Notes: generated by a model not told the origin, from the sequence alone. A stretch of 11,527 nt of DNA from Syntrophorhabdaceae bacterium (GCA_026416315.1 JAOAFK010000159.1:1-11527); one strand, 5' to 3'; positions 1-6,321 are shown, counted from the stretch's first letter. Made by a program: numbers and translations.

Positions 1-53
1 ATACCCTTTCCTGCGCCGAGGATAAAGGCTGTTTTAAAACGCCTTTTTATCAA
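1..53 (-). CDS. Sugar nucleotidyltransferase, N-terminal fragment (runs off window)
   Basis: Only the first 17 codons lie in the window. Read on the minus strand from a TTG at 53-51, the product begins MIKRRFKTAFILGAGKG. The stretch AFILGAGKG is the nucleotide-binding start of the NTP_transferase family (MurU, RfbA, GlmU, mannose-1-phosphate guanylyltransferase types), which transfers NMP to a sugar phosphate. The TTG start is chosen because a GAGG at 62-59 sits 5 bases upstream and overlaps the TGA stop of the SpoIID-like gene. That leaves only 7 bases between the genes and suggests translational coupling. The exact substrate cannot be read from so few residues. The link to a wall-acting SpoIID protein makes a MurU-like role in peptidoglycan sugar recycling one possibility, which is inference only. 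Confidence 0.72.
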   Translation of the reverse strand, partial: MIKRRFKTAFILGAGKG

Positions 54-60
54 GAAGACC

Positions 61-1440
61 TCAATAGATTTTCGAAAGTATTGTCCCGGGGAAATAATGC
101 ATTAATATCTCCTCCGCGGTGTAACCTTTTAAAGCCATATAACCTGCGCCTATCTGACAGAGCCCTACACCGTGTCCCCAGCCTGCTCCGTAAAAAGTAA
201 ATTCCTTTATTTCACCCGATGAATTATAGGTTGGTTCAATCACAAATGCACTGCTTAAAAGATGTGTATTGGATAGCCACCTTCTTATCTCAAGCTCCTT
301 TCCTATTCTGACTGTTTTTTTTGAGCCTTTTATCTCCATAAGATAGATCCTGCCTGATGGACCTCTCTTCAGGGGGATAATCTCCTTTAACGTCCCTAAA
401 TCTAAGCCAGACTTTCTTTTTATAATTTCCTCAAGCTCTTCACGGCTGTAACTTATCTTCCATCGAAAGAAATCTCCAGTTTTGAGATCGAATTCAGGCA
501 GTATTTTCTTGAGGGTGTTTGCATCGGCGATATTGCAGTATGCATTGGGTTTTGATGTGACCCAGGATTTTGCATCCTCTTCTGTTAAAATGGGCGTAAA
601 GGTTTTTTCTCCATCAGAGATGCTTTTCAAATAGGGAATGTCCATATCCTTCCATACTGACCTGTATTCCTCAGTGATACCTCCACATGCCTTTGAATAC
701 CTTGTATCACATACCTCCCCATTAAAAGTGAGAACAACACCACAGGTATCTCTCACAGCCCTTACAGGGTTTTCTGTTAAGACCTTTTTTATGCCCTGAT
801 ACCTCTGGCAGTGGTCATCGGCACATACATCATATAGGTCATGGCCTTCCTGTTCGTACCAATGGATGATTTCATCATTGTTCTTTAAATTTGTTTTTTG
901 CTGAACTTCTTGAGCTTCTTTTACCATCCCTTTACTTTTTTTCCTCAAGGCCGATATAATCCAACTCCTCGATATTATCGCATGGGCTTTTAAAAATTCA
1001 AACGGCGCTGTACTTTTCATCTCAGACGATACAACGCTTTCAAGATAGTCTTCAAGACTTATTTCATTTATAACGGCAATTGTCCCTTCAGGCCTTTTTT
1101 TTAGTATCAGGTCACCCCTAAATGACTGTTCTTCCTTTTTCTCCCAGTGAAAGTTAATACCTATTGTGACATCGAAAAGGGTAAATGTAGAGTCCCCCTT
1201 ATTTTTAAACCTGAGATTTTCACCACTATAGAGTATATTTTTCTCTTGAATGTGAAATGTTATATTATCTTGGACCACTTTTGCAGTAAAATTCCCTTTA
1301 ACTTCTGCTTCATCATTCAGCACAAATATGCTATCAAAACATCCTCCTACTTCAAGCTGTCTATCCATAATACCCACAGTTACATATGGGCACTTTTTCT
1401 TTTCTAAATATGAATCCCGCAAATAATAATTAGTATCCAT
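61..1440 (-). CDS. SpoIID/LytB-domain protein (likely peptidoglycan lytic enzyme)
   Basis: The 459-residue product carries the SpoIID/LytB domain. In Bacillus SpoIID this domain is a lytic transglycosylase that cuts peptidoglycan glycan strands stripped of peptides. Visible marks are SLEDYLESVVSSEM near residues 128-141, where E140 aligns with the catalytic glutamate of SpoIID. The stretch KAHAIISRSW (151-160) follows, then ACGGITEE (251-258), and the C-terminal signature GAGWGHGVGLCQIGAGYMA from about residue 418. Cysteines at 206, 211, 233 and 251 could form a metal site or disulfides. Residues 1-110 form a beta-rich N-terminal part that I do not recognise. There is no signal peptide or membrane helix, and an in-frame stop six codons upstream rules out a longer N-terminus, which is odd for a wall enzyme. 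The start ATG has only a weak upstream TTAGG. It is the first gene of a minus-strand pair with the nucleotidyltransferase. Confidence 0.9.
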   Translation of the reverse strand: MDTNYYLRDSYLEKKKCPYVTVGIMDRQLEVGGCFDSIFVLNDEAEVKGNFTAKVVQDNITFHIQEKNILYSGENLRFKNKGDSTFTLFDVTIGINFHWEKKEEQSFRGDLILKKRPEGTIAVINEISLEDYLESVVSSEMKSTAPFEFLKAHAIISRSWIISALRKKSKGMVKEAQEVQQKTNLKNNDEIIHWYEQEGHDLYDVCADDHCQRYQGIKKVLTENPVRAVRDTCGVVLTFNGEVCDTRYSKACGGITEEYRSVWKDMDIPYLKSISDGEKTFTPILTEEDAKSWVTSKPNAYCNIADANTLKKILPEFDLKTGDFFRWKISYSREELEEIIKRKSGLDLGTLKEIIPLKRGPSGRIYLMEIKGSKKTVRIGKELEIRRWLSNTHLLSSAFVIEPTYNSSGEIKEFTFYGAGWGHGVGLCQIGAGYMALKGYTAEEILMHYFPGTILSKIY

Positions 1441-1453
1441 AACATTGCCTAAT

Positions 1454-1482
1454 CTTTAACCTTTTTTTTAATTGAATGTCAA
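1454..1482 (-). promoter_or_regulatory. Weak candidate promoter for the SpoIID-like gene
   Basis: On the minus strand a perfect -35 TTGACA (1482-1477) is followed after 17 bases by TTAAAG (1459-1454), a poor -10. The start codon lies only 13 bases beyond the -10, so a transcript from here would have almost no leader. The -35 match may be chance in this AT-rich gap. Confidence 0.25.
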
Positions 1483-1576
1483 TTGTGTTTATAAAAGGAA
1501 TCAAAATAGTTTTTATTTTATATTTTCTTAACATCAAAAGGTTTTATTAAATTTTAATATGAGTAGGACAAAAAGA

Positions 1577-1635
1577 TTAGATAGGGTTTTCAATATAAAA
1601 CTGCAAAATAAAATTGTATATAAAACCCTATCTAA
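1577..1635. repeat. 14-bp perfect inverted repeat, possible terminator
   Basis: TTAGATAGGGTTTT at 1577-1590 is matched exactly in reverse complement by AAAACCCTATCTAA at 1622-1635, around a 31-base AT-rich loop. Read on the minus strand, the second arm is followed by TCTTTTTG (ending near 1569), so it could end transcription from the microprotein gene at 1680-1766. The loop is long for an intrinsic terminator, so a palindromic intergenic repeat or the ends of a tiny miniature element are alternatives. No target-site duplication is evident. A second small hairpin (TTCTC, 5-base loop, GAGAA) lies at 1646-1660. Confidence 0.7.
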
Positions 1636-1679
1636 AAAGGATAACTTCTCTTATTGAGAATTGTGTATATTTTTATAAT

Positions 1680-1766
1680 TTAATTTTGCTTTTTAGGTTG
1701 ACCCATTTTCACAGCTATAACACAGGCAATTATCATTACTATGACAGCACCTATGATCACCTCCAT
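1680..1766 (-). CDS. 28-residue single-helix membrane microprotein
   Basis: A short open frame on the minus strand encodes 28 residues, MEVIIGAVIVMIIACVIAVK followed by MGQPKKQN. Residues 3-19 are almost wholly hydrophobic (I, V, A, M, L-like), with one cysteine at 15. The tail is short and basic (K20, K25, K26), as expected of a single membrane helix with a cytoplasmic C-terminus. A strong Shine-Dalgarno (AGGGGGTG, about 1774-1781) sits 7 bases before the ATG, which is the main support for translation. The gene lies alone between the SpoIID-like gene and the divergent Crp/Fnr regulator, with a palindrome just upstream and an inverted repeat downstream. It resembles in size the small accessory subunits of membrane complexes (KdpF, CydX class), but I see no specific sequence match. 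Function unknown. The overlapping plus-strand frame has no comparable ribosome site. Confidence 0.65.
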   Translation of the reverse strand: MEVIIGAVIVMIIACVIAVKMGQPKKQN

Positions 1767-1792
1767 AATATTCACCCCCTTTTTAAAAAATT

Positions 1793-1812
1793 TGAGCATA
1801 ATTAAATGCTCA
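1793..1812. promoter_or_regulatory. Palindrome between microprotein gene and regulator gene (candidate operator)
   Basis: TGAGCATAATTAAATGCTCA has perfect 7-bp arms (1793-1799 and 1806-1812) and a 6-base centre. It lies 26 bases upstream of the microprotein start codon and downstream of a TATATA (1834-1829 on the minus strand) that could be its -10. It could be a repressor site over the start of transcription or an RNA hairpin ahead of the ribosome site. The two-fold symmetry and 20-bp length are typical of dimeric regulators. Confidence 0.5.
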
Positions 1813-1896
1813 TTGAATAAAAATCTCATATATAGTTTTTAAATCCTCAATTTAATAAGTTCTATAAATACATTTACTTTGTTAAATTCTTTACTC

Positions 1897-1912
1897 TGTT
1901 AACTTTTTAACA
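1897..1912. promoter_or_regulatory. Fnr-geometry inverted repeat, candidate autoregulatory site
   Basis: TGTTAA at 1897-1902, four bases, then TTAACA at 1907-1912 form a perfect inverted repeat. The half-site spacing (GTTAA-N4-TTAAC) is the same as the Fnr consensus TTGAT-N4-ATCAA. It directly abuts the candidate -35 of the Crp/Fnr-family gene downstream, so the regulator may bind here to control itself. A related half-site, TTGTTAAA, is near 1879-1886. The link between protein and site is inference. Confidence 0.5.
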
Positions 1913-1941
1913 TTGAACAACTGAAAAACATGATATAAAAT
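1913..1941 (+). promoter_or_regulatory. Candidate sigma-70 promoter of the Crp/Fnr-family gene
   Basis: TTGAAC (1913-1918), a 17-base spacer and TAAAAT (1936-1941) match the sigma-70 pattern at good spacing. A transcript from here would have a leader of about 25 bases before the ATG at 1973. Confidence 0.5.
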
Positions 1942-1972
1942 AAAAAATTCATTGGGGGTTAATGGGGTTAAT

Positions 1973-2668
1973 ATGGAGTTTAATGAATATGTCCCTGATG
2001 CACCATATCTCACAGATAATCTTACAAACCATCCTAAAGAACTATCGCTAATTATATCGATCTCAAAACCAGTGAATTATCCCGCAAATGCTCTTATTTA
2101 TGTTCAAGGAGAAAAAAGTAGACCTTATTTTTATCTTGTTGAAAAAGGTAGAGTTAAGATAAGTCTTCTAAGCCAAGATGGCTCTGAAAGGATCATTGTC
2201 ATACAAGAAAAGAATACCCTTTTTGGTTATGCAGCAGCATTTGACGGACATCCATATTTTCACACAGCAACAACACTTGAAGAAACAACCTTGAGAACCA
2301 TACATAGAAAAGATTTTTTAGACCTCATAGATAAATATCCAAGGGTGGCATTACTTATCATTGCAGCATTTGCAAGGGTTACAAGAATGTTAGTCCTCCA
2401 AATTGAAGATTTTTCTTTCCTCGATGCTGAAAAAAGGGTAGCCCATATGATATATAAACTTGCATTGGAAATAGGCAGAAAAACACAAAAAGGTCTTCTT
2501 ATCGAAAGAAAAGTAACCCAGGAAGACATTGCAAGACTTACAGGGCTTTCGAGGGTTTCAGTTTCCCTTGCCCTAAATCATTTTGAAGAGCTTGATTTCC
2601 TAAGAAAAAAGAGAAATATTATTGTGGTAACTGATCTCGAGAAGCTTAAGGGTTTTATAGGGTTATGA
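1973..2668 (+). CDS. Crp/Fnr-family transcriptional regulator
   Basis: The 231-residue protein has the two-domain Crp/Fnr layout. A cyclic-nucleotide-binding-like beta roll covers about residues 25-125 (with LVEKGRVKISLLSQDGSER at 55-73). A long dimer helix follows at about 125-165, and a winged helix-turn-helix at about 180-206 (VTQEDIARLTGLSRVSVSLA). It contains no cysteine at all, so it cannot hold the Fe-S cluster of Fnr. The CRP pocket glutamate and arginine that hold cAMP are not seen in the corresponding stretch (FGYAAAFDGHPYFHTA, 84-99). The signal is therefore unknown. The recognition helix reads SRVSV where Crp and Fnr have SRE or TRE, so DNA specificity may differ. The ATG at 1973 is preferred over the upstream TTG at 1952 because GGGG (1964-1967) lies 5 bases before it. 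The stop overlaps the convergent HAD gene. Confidence 0.92.
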   Translation: MEFNEYVPDAPYLTDNLTNHPKELSLIISISKPVNYPANALIYVQGEKSRPYFYLVEKGRVKISLLSQDGSERIIVIQEKNTLFGYAAAFDGHPYFHTATTLEETTLRTIHRKDFLDLIDKYPRVALLIIAAFARVTRMLVLQIEDFSFLDAEKRVAHMIYKLALEIGRKTQKGLLIERKVTQEDIARLTGLSRVSVSLALNHFEELDFLRKKRNIIVVTDLEKLKGFIGL

Positions 2669-3313
2669 TAATTTCTCTACAATAGGCAATATTCCCGTTA
2701 AATCGTCCACTATAAAGTGGGCACCGGCAATTTCAAATTCATGCCTTTTTGTTCTACCTGAAAGTACGCCTACTGTTATAAGGCCTGCCCTTAAACCAGC
2801 CATCACATCTGTGGGATGGTCACCAACTAACATGGCGTTTTCTGGTTTTATGGATATGATTTCAAGAATATGCTGGACATGCCTCGGGTCAGGTTTTACA
2901 TGCTTTTCGTGCTCTCTTGTGGAGACTCCTTGAATGTACTCTGCCATGTCAGGAAATACAGTGTTTATGACCTTCATACAGGTCCTTGTTATGATGCCTA
3001 ACTTAATACCCCTGTGCATAAGTATTTTAAGGATATCTCTTGTGTATGGAAATAAACCTTTTCCTGCTGCCGCCTGAATCTCAAGCTCCTCAAGTCTTTT
3101 AAATGCCTTTTGAGAGAATAATCTTCCTTTCTCCCCAAGTAGCCTTTCAATTTCATATATCATTTCTATTATATATAAACCGTCTAAGTGTTTTAATTCA
3201 TCTCTTGGTATAAATCCATCTGCAACATTTAACATCTCTTCTTTTAAGAGCTTGAAATCAAGGGTCAATTTTGTGAGGGTTCCATCGAAATCAAAAATTA
3301 TACCGTGAATCAT
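2663..3313 (-). CDS. HAD-superfamily phosphatase (phosphoglycolate-phosphatase-like)
   Basis: The 216-residue protein shows all four HAD hydrolase motifs. Motif I is DFDGT with nucleophile D8 and acid D10, and motif II is the threonine in IITRT near 109. Motif III is K140 in KHVKPDP, and motif IV is GDHPTDV with D165 and D169. A helical cap lies between motifs I and II (about residues 16-85). This layout matches the phosphoglycolate phosphatase/Gph group of cytosolic small-molecule phosphatases; the substrate cannot be read from sequence. It lies 88 bases downstream of serA on the same strand, with a hairpin between. That raises the possibility that it supplies phosphoserine phosphatase activity. 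The ATG used has a GGAG only at a long distance (14 bases), so translation may be modest. Its last codons overlap the end of the convergent regulator gene by 6 bases. Confidence 0.9.
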   Translation of the reverse strand: MIHGIIFDFDGTLTKLTLDFKLLKEEMLNVADGFIPRDELKHLDGLYIIEMIYEIERLLGEKGRLFSQKAFKRLEELEIQAAAGKGLFPYTRDILKILMHRGIKLGIITRTCMKVINTVFPDMAEYIQGVSTREHEKHVKPDPRHVQHILEIISIKPENAMLVGDHPTDVMAGLRAGLITVGVLSGRTKRHEFEIAGAHFIVDDLTGILPIVEKLS

Positions 3314-3366
3314 GGAATGGATATTTACTCCAGGGTCATTTATATCATCGAGTAAAACAGGTAAAG

Positions 3367-3400
3367 CGGAAGCCTGAAAAAAGGCTTCCGTTTATTTTTT
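3367..3400 (+). terminator. Hairpin with T tract between serA and HAD gene
   Basis: CGGAAGCCT (3367-3375) pairs fully with AGGCTTCCG (3382-3390) around a 6-base GAAAAA loop, followed by TTTATTTTTT (3391-3400). The 9-bp GC-rich stem plus T tract is a classical intrinsic terminator, but the T tract is on the plus strand, opposite to serA and the HAD gene. It would stop readthrough from the Crp/Fnr gene. In the serA direction the stem is followed only by CTTTACCTGTTTTA, so it may act there as a leaky terminator or an RNA-stabilising 3' end. Confidence 0.75.
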
Positions 3401-3401
3401 A

Positions 3402-4985
3402 CTATTTTCCCAATTCAATCTTTTTTACACCCAGCACATTTGGTAGAGACTGGATCTCCCTTATTACATTATCTTCCACATCTTTATCAAGATCCAGTAA
3501 TGAGATGGCCATACCACCCACACTTTCTCTGCCAAAATGCATACCACCAATATTTATACCCCTTATGAAGAACACATTTCCTATACTTGCAATCACCCCT
3601 GGCTTATCATAATTATACACTAAAATCATGTTTTCTTTTAAGTCTGCTTCAAGATATATGTTGTTTATCTTTATAAGCCTTGGTTCTTTTTTACCAAATA
3701 GCGTGCCTTCTACAGAGTTCTGATTTTTCTCACCTTTAACCGTGATGGTTATAAGGGATGTGAAGTCTTCTGATTCTTTTGTCTTTATTTCCTTTACCTT
3801 TATGCCCCTGCTTTTTGCCACAATGGGTGCATTCACATAATTTACACCCTCAAGCTGTTTAGTGAGGATATTTTTAAGTATACCCTGGGTAAGGATTTTT
3901 GTGTCAGCCTGGGACACATCGCCCATATATTGAATTTCTATGGTTTTAATAGGAAAATCTGTAATGGAAGACACAACTGTTGCAAGGTTTTCTGAAAGTT
4001 TTAAATAAGGGGCAATCTGTCTTGCCATCTCAAGGGAAATAGATGGTGCATTTACACTATTTTTTATTACCCCATGCTTGAAAAAATCTACAATCTGCTG
4101 GGCAATATCTATGGCCACTTTATCTTGAGCCTCCTGGGTGGATGCGCCAAGATGGGGTGTACAAACCGTCTTGTCAGATAGCACCAATGGGTGATCAGGA
4201 GGAGGAGGTTCCTGGTCAAAGACATCAAGGGCAGCGCATGCCACATGGCCACTCTCCAATGCCTCAAGGAGATCTTTTTCATTCACTATGGGACCTCTTG
4301 CCACATTGATGATTATCACACCCTTTTTCATCTTGGAGATGGCATCTTTGTTTATGAGGTTTCTCGTTTCTTTAACAAGGGGTACATGTATGGCAATAAA
4401 ATCACTTTCTCTTAAGAGGGTATCAAAGTCCACAAGCTCTATACCTTTACTTTCAGCAAATTCTTTTGATACATAGATATCATACGCAATAACCCTCATA
4501 CCAAGGGCAAGGGCCTTTTCGGCAACAAGACTACCAATGTTTCCGATTCCTATCACACCAAGGGTCTTTCCGTAAATCTCTATACCCATTAAGGCCTTTT
4601 TCTCCCATTTGCCCTGTTTCATGGTCCTATCGGCAAGGGCAATCTTTCTTGCTGCGGCAAACATTAAGGCTATGGAATGTTCTGCAGCGGCAAGGGCATT
4701 ACCTTGGGGCGTATTCATAACTATAACACCTTTTTCTGTGGCTGCTGCCACATCCACATTGTCTACACCAATACCTGCCCTACCTATGACCTTTAACCTG
4801 TCTGCCTTCTCTATTATCTCTCTTGTTGCCTTTGTGGCGCTTCTAACAATTAAAGCATCATATTCACCTATAATCTCTTTCAGTGCATCGGCCTTCAAAC
4901 CTGTTCTAACATCTACCTCGAGATTGTTAGATTTTAGAATTTCTAAGGCCTTATCGGATAATTGGTCTGCAATGAGAACCTTCAT
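3402..4985 (-). CDS. serA: D-3-phosphoglycerate dehydrogenase
   Basis: The 527-residue enzyme performs the first committed step of serine synthesis, oxidising 3-phosphoglycerate to 3-phosphohydroxypyruvate with NAD in the cytosol. The NAD-binding GIGNIG is at residues 146-151. The catalytic triad of the 2-hydroxyacid dehydrogenase family is R230 (NVARGP), E259 (DVFDQEP) and H278 (TPHLGAST). The substrate loop has RAGIGVDN near 69-76. About residues 310-440 form the allosteric substrate-binding domain, and the last 70 or so form an ACT domain (YDKPGVIASIGNVF), where serine normally gives feedback inhibition. Length is that of the long, Bacillus/mycobacterial-type SerA. The second ATG (4985) is chosen because AGGAG lies 6 bases before it. 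That AGGAG directly touches the ATG at 4991, leaving no spacer. It sits 42 bases after the aminotransferase, clearly in one operon. Confidence 0.97.
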   Translation of the reverse strand: MKVLIADQLSDKALEILKSNNLEVDVRTGLKADALKEIIGEYDALIVRSATKATREIIEKADRLKVIGRAGIGVDNVDVAAATEKGVIVMNTPQGNALAAAEHSIALMFAAARKIALADRTMKQGKWEKKALMGIEIYGKTLGVIGIGNIGSLVAEKALALGMRVIAYDIYVSKEFAESKGIELVDFDTLLRESDFIAIHVPLVKETRNLINKDAISKMKKGVIIINVARGPIVNEKDLLEALESGHVACAALDVFDQEPPPPDHPLVLSDKTVCTPHLGASTQEAQDKVAIDIAQQIVDFFKHGVIKNSVNAPSISLEMARQIAPYLKLSENLATVVSSITDFPIKTIEIQYMGDVSQADTKILTQGILKNILTKQLEGVNYVNAPIVAKSRGIKVKEIKTKESEDFTSLITITVKGEKNQNSVEGTLFGKKEPRLIKINNIYLEADLKENMILVYNYDKPGVIASIGNVFFIRGINIGGMHFGRESVGGMAISLLDLDKDVEDNVIREIQSLPNVLGVKKIELGK

Positions 4986-5027
4986 TTCCATCTCCTTTTT
5001 TTATCCTTTTATAATCATTCTCACTTT

Positions 5028-6167
5028 TTACAGGTCTTTTAAGCAATCTACAGCCTTGGCAACGCCTTTGCCCATCTCGAACTTATACCCAAGGTCTCTT
5101 AAGGTAAACTCAAGGGCGGCAATGGCTGTTATTACATCATACTTGTCCGCATAGCCAAGGGTTGCAATCCTAAATATCTTGCCTTTTAACTGATCCTGTC
5201 CACCGGCGCCTGTCACACCATATTTCTTCCACATGGTCTTATATATGGCTTGACCGTCAATACCATCAGGGGCAACAATTGCAGTGACTGCTGGGCTTGG
5301 TGTTTTTGCAAAGATTTTTAGTCCAAGGGCCTTTGCTGCTTCCCTTGTGGCATTGGCAAGTATGTCGAATTTCCTGTAAATGTTTTCCAGTCCTTCGGCC
5401 TTTATCATCCTCAGAGATTCGCGAAGGCCAACAATCAAAGAGATGGCAGGTGTAAAGTTTGTCTGATTCTTCTGCAGGTTTGAAAGTTCCTTCTGCCAGT
5501 TGAAATAAAATTTTGGAATCTTTGATGTTTTGTTGAATTCCCATGCCTTATCGCTCACACCGGCAAATGCAAGTCCTGGTGGAAGCATGAGTGCCTTCTG
5601 AGAACCTCCTACAAGCACATCAATACCCCATTCATCCATGGGTAGTTCAAATACACCCACACCTGTTATTCCATCCACTACAAGGATTGTGTCAGGATAA
5701 TTTTTAACAATGGCCGCCACTTCTTTCACAGGAAATCTGACGCCTGTGGATGTTTCTGTTGCCTGCATATATACTGCCTTTATGCCTGGATTCTCTTTTA
5801 ATGTCCTTTCTACAAGGCCAGGGTCAAGGTCATCTCCCCAGGGCAGATCAATGTTTATGGATTCGACGCCATATGCTTTACATATATTTGCCCATCTTTC
5901 ACCAAATTTTCCGCTTCTTATGCAGATTGCCTTATCACCTGGAGAAAGCATATTTGTTACCGCACCTTCCATGGCCCCTGTTCCAGATGATGCAAAAATG
6001 AGCACCTCATTTTTTGTTCCAAAGAGATATTTGAGGTTCTGCCTTACTTCTTCTAACACCTCTTCGAAAAGGGGGTTTCTGTGATGTATGATTGGCTCTG
6101 CCATTTTTAAAAGGACTTCTGGTGGGATTGTTGTTGGTCCTGGTGCCAATAAATATCTCTTCTGCAT
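5028..6167 (-). CDS. Class V aminotransferase, likely phosphoserine or alanine-glyoxylate type
   Basis: This 379-residue PLP enzyme belongs to the class V (fold type I) aminotransferases near alanine-glyoxylate/serine-pyruvate transaminases. Visible marks are LAPGPTTIPPEVL at the N-terminus, HHRNPLF (28-34), SSGTGAMEG (60-68, phosphate cup), VVDGITG with D165 holding the pyridine nitrogen, and GGSQKALMLPPG with K191 as the PLP lysine. Family members paired with serA in archaea and several anaerobes serve as phosphoserine aminotransferase in place of classical SerC. The direct operon with serA makes that the best guess here, while glyoxylate or soluble-hydrogenase-subunit-like annotations are the alternative. 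The start is firm: AAGGAGG (6180-6174) lies 6 bases before the ATG. It is the promoter-proximal gene of the serine block and is divergent from the ferredoxin gene. Confidence 0.93.
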   Translation of the reverse strand: MQKRYLLAPGPTTIPPEVLLKMAEPIIHHRNPLFEEVLEEVRQNLKYLFGTKNEVLIFASSGTGAMEGAVTNMLSPGDKAICIRSGKFGERWANICKAYGVESINIDLPWGDDLDPGLVERTLKENPGIKAVYMQATETSTGVRFPVKEVAAIVKNYPDTILVVDGITGVGVFELPMDEWGIDVLVGGSQKALMLPPGLAFAGVSDKAWEFNKTSKIPKFYFNWQKELSNLQKNQTNFTPAISLIVGLRESLRMIKAEGLENIYRKFDILANATREAAKALGLKIFAKTPSPAVTAIVAPDGIDGQAIYKTMWKKYGVTGAGGQDQLKGKIFRIATLGYADKYDVITAIAALEFTLRDLGYKFEMGKGVAKAVDCLKDL

Positions 6168-6180
6168 CGTCTACCTCCTT

Positions 6181-6198
6181 AAAATTAAGTGTAATTTT
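6181..6198. promoter_or_regulatory. AT-rich palindrome next to the aminotransferase ribosome site
   Basis: AAAATTA (6181-6187), AGTG, then TAATTTT (6192-6198) is a perfect 7-bp inverted repeat with a 4-base centre, ending directly at the Shine-Dalgarno of the aminotransferase gene. It could be an operator for the serine block or a weak RNA hairpin. Its low complexity means chance is possible. Confidence 0.3.
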
Positions 6199-6224
6199 CT
6201 ATCAAAAAGATTAAAAAAAAACAA
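6196..6224 (-). promoter_or_regulatory. Weak candidate promoter of the serine block
   Basis: On the minus strand TTGTTT (6224-6219), 17 bases, then TAGAAA (6201-6196). Both boxes are imperfect, and the region is so AT-rich that the exact promoter is uncertain; some promoter must lie in 6181-6300. Confidence 0.25.
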
Positions 6225-6262
6225 GAAAAATGATTATTTAGAAACAAAGATAAATTTTTTTA

Positions 6263-6291
6263 TTGACTTTCTTGTGATATTCGTTTAGGAA
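6263..6291 (+). promoter_or_regulatory. Candidate promoter of the ferredoxin gene
   Basis: TTGACT (6263-6268), a 17-base spacer and TAGGAA (6286-6291). The -35 is good and the -10 weak. The leader before the ATG at 6322 would be about 24 bases. Confidence 0.4.
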
Positions 6292-6321
6292 ATCTAAAAA
6301 AACTAAATGAGGAGGATGACT

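Noticed and set aside
1614..1805. Plus-strand open frame of 63 codons in the regulatory gap
   Set aside because: No ribosome site, unusual aromatic-rich composition, and it runs through the inverted repeat and antisense to the microprotein gene, which has a much better ribosome site.
1952..1972. TTG start for the Crp/Fnr regulator
   Set aside because: No Shine-Dalgarno before it, while GGGG lies at good spacing before the ATG at 1973.
4609..5154. Plus-strand open frame of 181 codons
   Set aside because: It is antisense to serA and the end of the aminotransferase gene, whose family motifs are unmistakable; the frame is a codon-bias shadow.
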